Source of the DNA: a bacterium
Lineage (GTDB): Bacteria > Ratteibacteria > UBA8468
Assembly (NCBI GenBank): GCA_030637775.1
Contig: DAOWFY010000088.1
Coordinates: 1-9,770, forward strand
Reading direction: 5' to 3'
Length of the DNA stretch: 9,770 nt
The notes below the pieces were generated by a model, which saw nothing but the letters and a program-made list of their open reading frames with translations, did no database searches and was not told where the DNA came from. The translations under genes were made by a program, and so were the position numbers. The stretch's first letter is position 1; every line of letters begins with the position of its first letter. Below, one piece after another: positions 7,309 through 9,770 of this stretch.

Positions 7309-8403
7309 ATGGATATTGAGGAGAAGAAGGAAAAGGAAAGAAGGGTCAAGGAACTTTTGGAAAAGGAAGGATTGGATGCACTTCTTTTAAATAAACAGCA
7401 TAACTTTGCCTGGTTTACCGGTGGCGGCAGAAACTATGTTTTTACGGGAACAGAGCGAGGAGCAGTCTGCCTTCTTCTGACAAGAAAGGAAAAGATTCTC
7501 ATTGCCAACAATATCGAAGCGCCCCGAATCTTGGAGGAAGAGATAGAAAAGGATGAGTTTGATCTAAGAGAATTCGGTTGGCATCAAAATCAAAAGGAGA
7601 CAATAGAAAGTTTCATTAAAGGGAAGAGGGTTGGTTCTGACGATGGGTTCCCGGGTACAATTAATATTTCTACAAAGATAGACTCCCTTCGTTGCTCCCT
7701 GACCTCTTCAGAGGTTGAAAGGTACCGCCAATTAGGCAAGACTCTTTCTATTAAAGTAGAAAAAGTCTGCCAGGAAATTAAATCGGGTGACAAAGAGAAT
7801 GAAATTGCCGGCAGAACTTCCGATGCTTTACTTTCCGAAGGGATTTTGCCAATTGTCCTTCTCATCGCTGCAGACGAGAGAATAGAGAAATTCCGCCATC
7901 CCCTCCCCACAGATAAGAAAATAGCTAAATATGTTATGGTTGTGGTCTGCGGGAGAAAATGGGGTCTGATTGTTTCCTTAACGCGCCTGGTCTATTTTGG
8001 AAAGGTTCCTTTAGAATTGAGAAAAAAACATGAGGCGGTAACCAGGATCGATACGGTTCTTATTGCCAACACTCTTCCCGGGAAACCATTTGCCGAAATA
8101 TTACAGAAAGGGATCCAGACCTACCAGGAAACTGGATTTCCCCAGGAGTGGCAAAACCATCATCAAGGTGGTCCTACCGGCTATCAGCCTCGAGATTATA
8201 AGGTTACCCTAAAGGAGAAAAGAAAGGTTGAACCATCTCAGGCGGTAGCCTGGAATCCTTCGATCAGGGGAACGAAGTCAGAAGATACCATCATTGCCCT
8301 TCCTGCTGGCCCAGAGATTATCTCTTCTACCAGCTCCTGGCCTAAGCTAAAGGTTTCCTATCAAGAAAAGACCTGGGAGAGACCGGACATCCTGGAGAAA
8401 TGA
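7309..8403 (+). CDS. M24 (creatinase/aminopeptidase P-fold) family protein with atypical metal site
   Basis: From the ATG at 7309 this gives 364 residues. Residues ~8-125 form a creatinase-type N-terminal domain (RRVKELLEKEGLDALLL, NFAWFTGGGRNYV); ~130-360 form the pita-bread M24 domain. In classical M24 enzymes two metal-binding Asp sit in a D-x-G...SDxTRT segment. Here the segment is VVVCGRKWGLIVSLTRLVYFG (211-231): the first Asp is replaced by Val212/213 and the second by Ser223. HHQGGPTGY (284-292) keeps a candidate ligand His285. The 'EP' glutamate is Asn316 in AWNPS, while Glu325 in SEDT is retained. I recall a distinct subfamily with a similar SLTRLV segment, so this may be conserved rather than decay. 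Peptidase activity is therefore doubtful. I chose 7309 over 7252 because the protein then begins as the family usually does and a strong promoter lies just upstream; the weakness is that 7309 has no Shine-Dalgarno. Confidence 0.85.
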   Translation: MDIEEKKEKERRVKELLEKEGLDALLLNKQHNFAWFTGGGRNYVFTGTERGAVCLLLTRKEKILIANNIEAPRILEEEIEKDEFDLREFGWHQNQKETIESFIKGKRVGSDDGFPGTINISTKIDSLRCSLTSSEVERYRQLGKTLSIKVEKVCQEIKSGDKENEIAGRTSDALLSEGILPIVLLIAADERIEKFRHPLPTDKKIAKYVMVVVCGRKWGLIVSLTRLVYFGKVPLELRKKHEAVTRIDTVLIANTLPGKPFAEILQKGIQTYQETGFPQEWQNHHQGGPTGYQPRDYKVTLKEKRKVEPSQAVAWNPSIRGTKSEDTIIALPAGPEIISSTSSWPKLKVSYQEKTWERPDILEK

Positions 8404-8406
8404 CAA

Positions 8407-8802
8407 ATGGAAAAGATATTTGTCGAGACAACCTCCCATACAGAATTTTTAGAGATTACTTCCGAGGTTGAGAAGATTGTGAAGAATTCCAAAGTAAAGG
8501 ATGGAATCTGCTTCCTTTATGTCCCCCACACAACCGCTTCCCTCTTTATCAATGAGAATGCCGATCCTTCCGTAAGAAAGGATATAGAAAACTATCTTTT
8601 GAAATTGATTCCCGAGAAGGGGAATTACCAACACTTAGAAGGCAATAGCGCATCCCATATAAGGTCCACTCTTCTCGGTTCCTCTCTCTCTATTCCTCTT
8701 GAAAATGGCAGCCTCCTTTTAGGTACCTGGCAGGGTATTTACTTTGCTGAATTTGATGGACCAAGAAGAAGAGAGGTCTGGGTAAAGATAATTAAAGATT
8801 AA
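8407..8802 (+). CDS. yjbQ: YjbQ/UPF0047 family protein (secondary thiamine-phosphate synthase-type)
   Basis: At 131 residues the protein is full length for UPF0047. Conserved signatures are present in order: PHTTA (40-44), INENADP (48-54), the Y74/H76/EGN78-80/H84 cluster in a YxHxEGNxxxH pattern, and GTWQGIYFAEFDGPRRR (106-122) near the end. E. coli YjbQ has been reported to have weak thiamine-phosphate synthase activity, but the physiological role of the family is not settled. The histidines and acidic residues could form a metal or phosphate site. GGAGA at 8394-8398, inside the end of the M24 gene, is a well-spaced ribosome site, and only 3 nt separate the two genes, so they are co-transcribed. 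Its stop codon interlocks with that of the convergent isomerase gene. Confidence 0.95.
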   Translation: MEKIFVETTSHTEFLEITSEVEKIVKNSKVKDGICFLYVPHTTASLFINENADPSVRKDIENYLLKLIPEKGNYQHLEGNSASHIRSTLLGSSLSIPLENGSLLLGTWQGIYFAEFDGPRRREVWVKIIKD

Positions 8803-9563
8803 TCCAACCCCATTCTCTTCGTATTTTCCAAACTGATCTTTAAGCTCTCTATCGGGGGTCGCTGGCATATATCCTGCTCCACCAAATACCACCTCGTTTT
8901 TGCCTCTCGGGCCGCTTTGATAATGGCCTCCCAGTTTAGATTCCCCTCTCCTACTTCCATCATCATCTGTTTATTGTCCTTTATCCCCATATCTTTAAGA
9001 TGCAAAATAGGGAGTCTTCCTTTTAGTTTAAGACACCATTCTGCCGGGTCCCCTCCGCCGTATTGCACCCAGTAAGTATCTATTTCAGCCTGGAGATATT
9101 CTGGGCTGCTTTCCCCATAAAGAATCTCCAGCCCAGTTTTATCTTCGTATTTCTCAAGTTCTATACCATGATTATGATAGGCAAGAGAAAGGTCGTTTTC
9201 TGCAAAAATCTTACCCACCCGGGTTAACTCAAGAGCGACCTTCTTATAACCTTCTTTATTGTGAAGTTCTTGAGGTAATCCCGGACAGACAACGATTGGC
9301 GCCCCCAATATTTTGTGCTCCTCGATAACCTTTTGGGGTTCCTTAATTATTTTTTCGTATCCGGTATGGGTGGAACAGGGGTATAACCCTTCTCCATCCA
9401 AAATCCTTTTTAACTCCTTTGGCTCTATCGGTCCCAGTCCGGAAATCTGAACTACGCGATAGCCTATTTTTCTAACCTCTTTCAGGGTTTTAGCTATTTC
9501 TGCAGGAGTCTTTAAGTACTCCCTTAAAGTATACAACTGCGCACCAATTACACTCTTTTCCAC
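8799..9563 (-). CDS. Sugar phosphate isomerase/epimerase-like TIM-barrel protein
   Basis: Read from a GTG at 9563, the protein has 254 residues and starts MEKSVIGAQLYTLRE, the usual opening of the xylose-isomerase-like TIM-barrel family (AP endonuclease 2 fold, including IolE and hydroxypyruvate isomerase relatives). Expected metal ligands are visible: Glu135 in YHNHGIE (129-135), Asp162 in EIDTYW, His188 in LHLKD, and Glu229 in YLVEQD. The EVGEGNLNW segment (203-211) is also typical. It should catalyse isomerisation or epimerisation of a sugar or a related keto-compound; the substrate is not readable. The frame can be opened 8 codons earlier at a TTG (9587), but AAGGAGGA (9575-9568) lies just before the GTG, which settles the start. 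No signal peptide is seen, so it is cytoplasmic. It is transcribed toward, and overlaps by 4 bp, the YjbQ gene. Confidence 0.93.
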   Translation of the reverse strand: MEKSVIGAQLYTLREYLKTPAEIAKTLKEVRKIGYRVVQISGLGPIEPKELKRILDGEGLYPCSTHTGYEKIIKEPQKVIEEHKILGAPIVVCPGLPQELHNKEGYKKVALELTRVGKIFAENDLSLAYHNHGIELEKYEDKTGLEILYGESSPEYLQAEIDTYWVQYGGGDPAEWCLKLKGRLPILHLKDMGIKDNKQMMMEVGEGNLNWEAIIKAAREAKTRWYLVEQDICQRPPIESLKISLENTKRMGLD

Positions 9564-9567
9564 ATTA

Positions 9568-9575
9568 TCCTCCTT
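9568..9575 (-). promoter_or_regulatory. Strong Shine-Dalgarno AAGGAGGA that fixes the GTG start at 9563
   Basis: On the minus strand 9575-9568 reads AAGGAGGA, close to a perfect anti-16S match, followed by TAAT and the in-frame GTG at 9563-9561. An ATG overlapping it at 9565-9563 is out of frame. This argues against the TTG eight codons upstream. Confidence 0.85.
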
Positions 9576-9593
9576 TTTTAACCACAATTAAAA

Positions 9594-9622
9594 ATAATAT
9601 TCACCACAGAGTTCATAGAGAA
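9594..9622 (-). promoter_or_regulatory. Possible promoter of the sugar isomerase gene
   Basis: On the minus strand TATTAT (9599-9594) is a fair -10, with TTCTCT (9622-9617) 17 nt upstream as a poor -35 (3 of 6). Transcription would start near 9587 and leave a leader of about 24 nt containing the strong ribosome site. The AT-rich setting makes a chance match likely. Confidence 0.3.
9603..9622. repeat. Short tandem-like motif of the ACCACAGAG type
   Basis: CACAGAGTT (9605-9613) is followed directly by CATAGAGAA (9614-9622), two 9-nt units sharing 6 positions, and a related ACCACA stands at 9581-9586. The pattern resembles ACCACAGAG-type intergenic repeats that I recall from other bacterial genomes. 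With only two units in the window it is weak. Confidence 0.3.
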
Positions 9623-9642
9623 TTCCTTCACCAAGGCGAGGA

Positions 9643-9762
9643 AGTTTCCTGGAAGCGTGCCTTGTTAGCGACGAGCGGGCACGGTGTCCGAAGGATGAGC
9701 GAGGAGCAACGAGAGTGCAGTTTGCCTCGCTGGGGCAAACAAACGTGCCGCTGAAGGAAACT
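9643..9762. repeat. GC-richer palindromic intergenic element with imperfect terminal inverted repeats
   Basis: This ~120-bp stretch is visibly richer in G and C than its surroundings and has no convincing reading frame. Its ends are inverted copies: AGTTTCCT at 9643-9650 and AGGAAACT at 9755-9762, with imperfect complementarity extending inward (GGAAGCGTGCC against GTGCCGCTGA). Inside, CGTGCC (9656-9661) can pair with GGCACG (9678-9683). GTTTGCC (9720-9726) can pair with GGCAAAC (9734-9740) around a 7-nt loop. GCGAGG (9699-9704) can alternatively pair with CCTCGC (9725-9730). It could be a dispersed non-autonomous (MITE-like) repeat, the end of a larger element, or a structured RNA upstream of the isomerase. 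No known RNA family was recognised, and the right side may extend past the window. Confidence 0.5.
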
Positions 9763-9770
9763 ACCGAGCC

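Noticed and set aside
7590-7910. 106-codon minus-strand frame inside the M24 gene
   Set aside because: Antisense shadow of the M24 coding sequence with no domain or start signal.
9720-9740. Intrinsic terminator at the GTTTGCC/GGCAAAC hairpin
   Set aside because: No T-run follows the stem on either strand, so it is better explained as part of the palindromic element.
9588-9770. Riboswitch or known structured RNA in the isomerase leader
   Set aside because: I could not match the conserved cores of riboswitches, RNase P RNA or tmRNA by eye. The most structured part is upstream of the likely transcription start.
1-9770. CRISPR array, tRNA or rRNA genes, transposase
   Set aside because: No regularly spaced repeats, no tRNA cloverleaf or rRNA-like conserved stretch, and no transposase motif was seen on either strand.

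Overview
The window reads as bacterial chromosome of moderate to low GC. Almost everything is coding, with Shine-Dalgarno-type ribosome sites, sigma-70-like promoter hexamers and one lipoprotein signal. The genes alone do not fix a phylum. The metabolic mix (GH38 mannosidase, acyl-CoA ligase, sugar isomerase, SagB-like nitroreductase) and the frequent Lys/Glu/Ile would fit an uncultivated heterotroph, but that is inference.

From about 7225 leftward runs a very compact minus-strand operon of five genes. In transcription order these are a HypE-like AIR-synthase-family ATPase (7225-6200), a GH38 alpha-mannosidase (6237-3205), an AMP-forming acyl-CoA synthetase (3208-1697), a lipoprotein that fuses a protein-L-isoaspartate methyltransferase to a SagB-type nitroreductase (1700-363), and the N-terminal half of a TauE/SafE transporter (360 to beyond the left edge). 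Each junction is an overlap (38, 4 and 4 nt) or a 2-nt gap, so the genes are almost certainly co-transcribed and translationally coupled. They do not form a textbook pathway.

An 83-bp divergent spacer (7226-7308) separates that operon from a plus-strand pair: an atypical M24 peptidase-fold protein (7309-8403) and, 3 nt later, a YjbQ/UPF0047 protein (8407-8802). The spacer holds an extended -10 pointing left and a TTGACA-N17-TATCAT promoter pointing right. Both would start transcription within a few bases of the ATG, so both genes look nearly leaderless.

The YjbQ gene converges on a sugar phosphate isomerase/epimerase-like TIM-barrel gene (9563-8799, minus strand, GTG start). Their stop codons interlock in a 4-bp TTAA, leaving no space for a terminator. 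Upstream of the isomerase, 9564-9770 is non-coding. It has a possible promoter, a short tandem-like motif, and a visibly GC-richer element with imperfect terminal inverted repeats and internal hairpins, probably a dispersed repeat.

The most unusual items are the lipoprotein methyltransferase-nitroreductase fusion, the M24 protein lacking three of the five classical metal ligands, and the paired near-leaderless divergent promoters. No CRISPR array, tRNA, rRNA, transposase or complete biosynthetic/defence island was seen.
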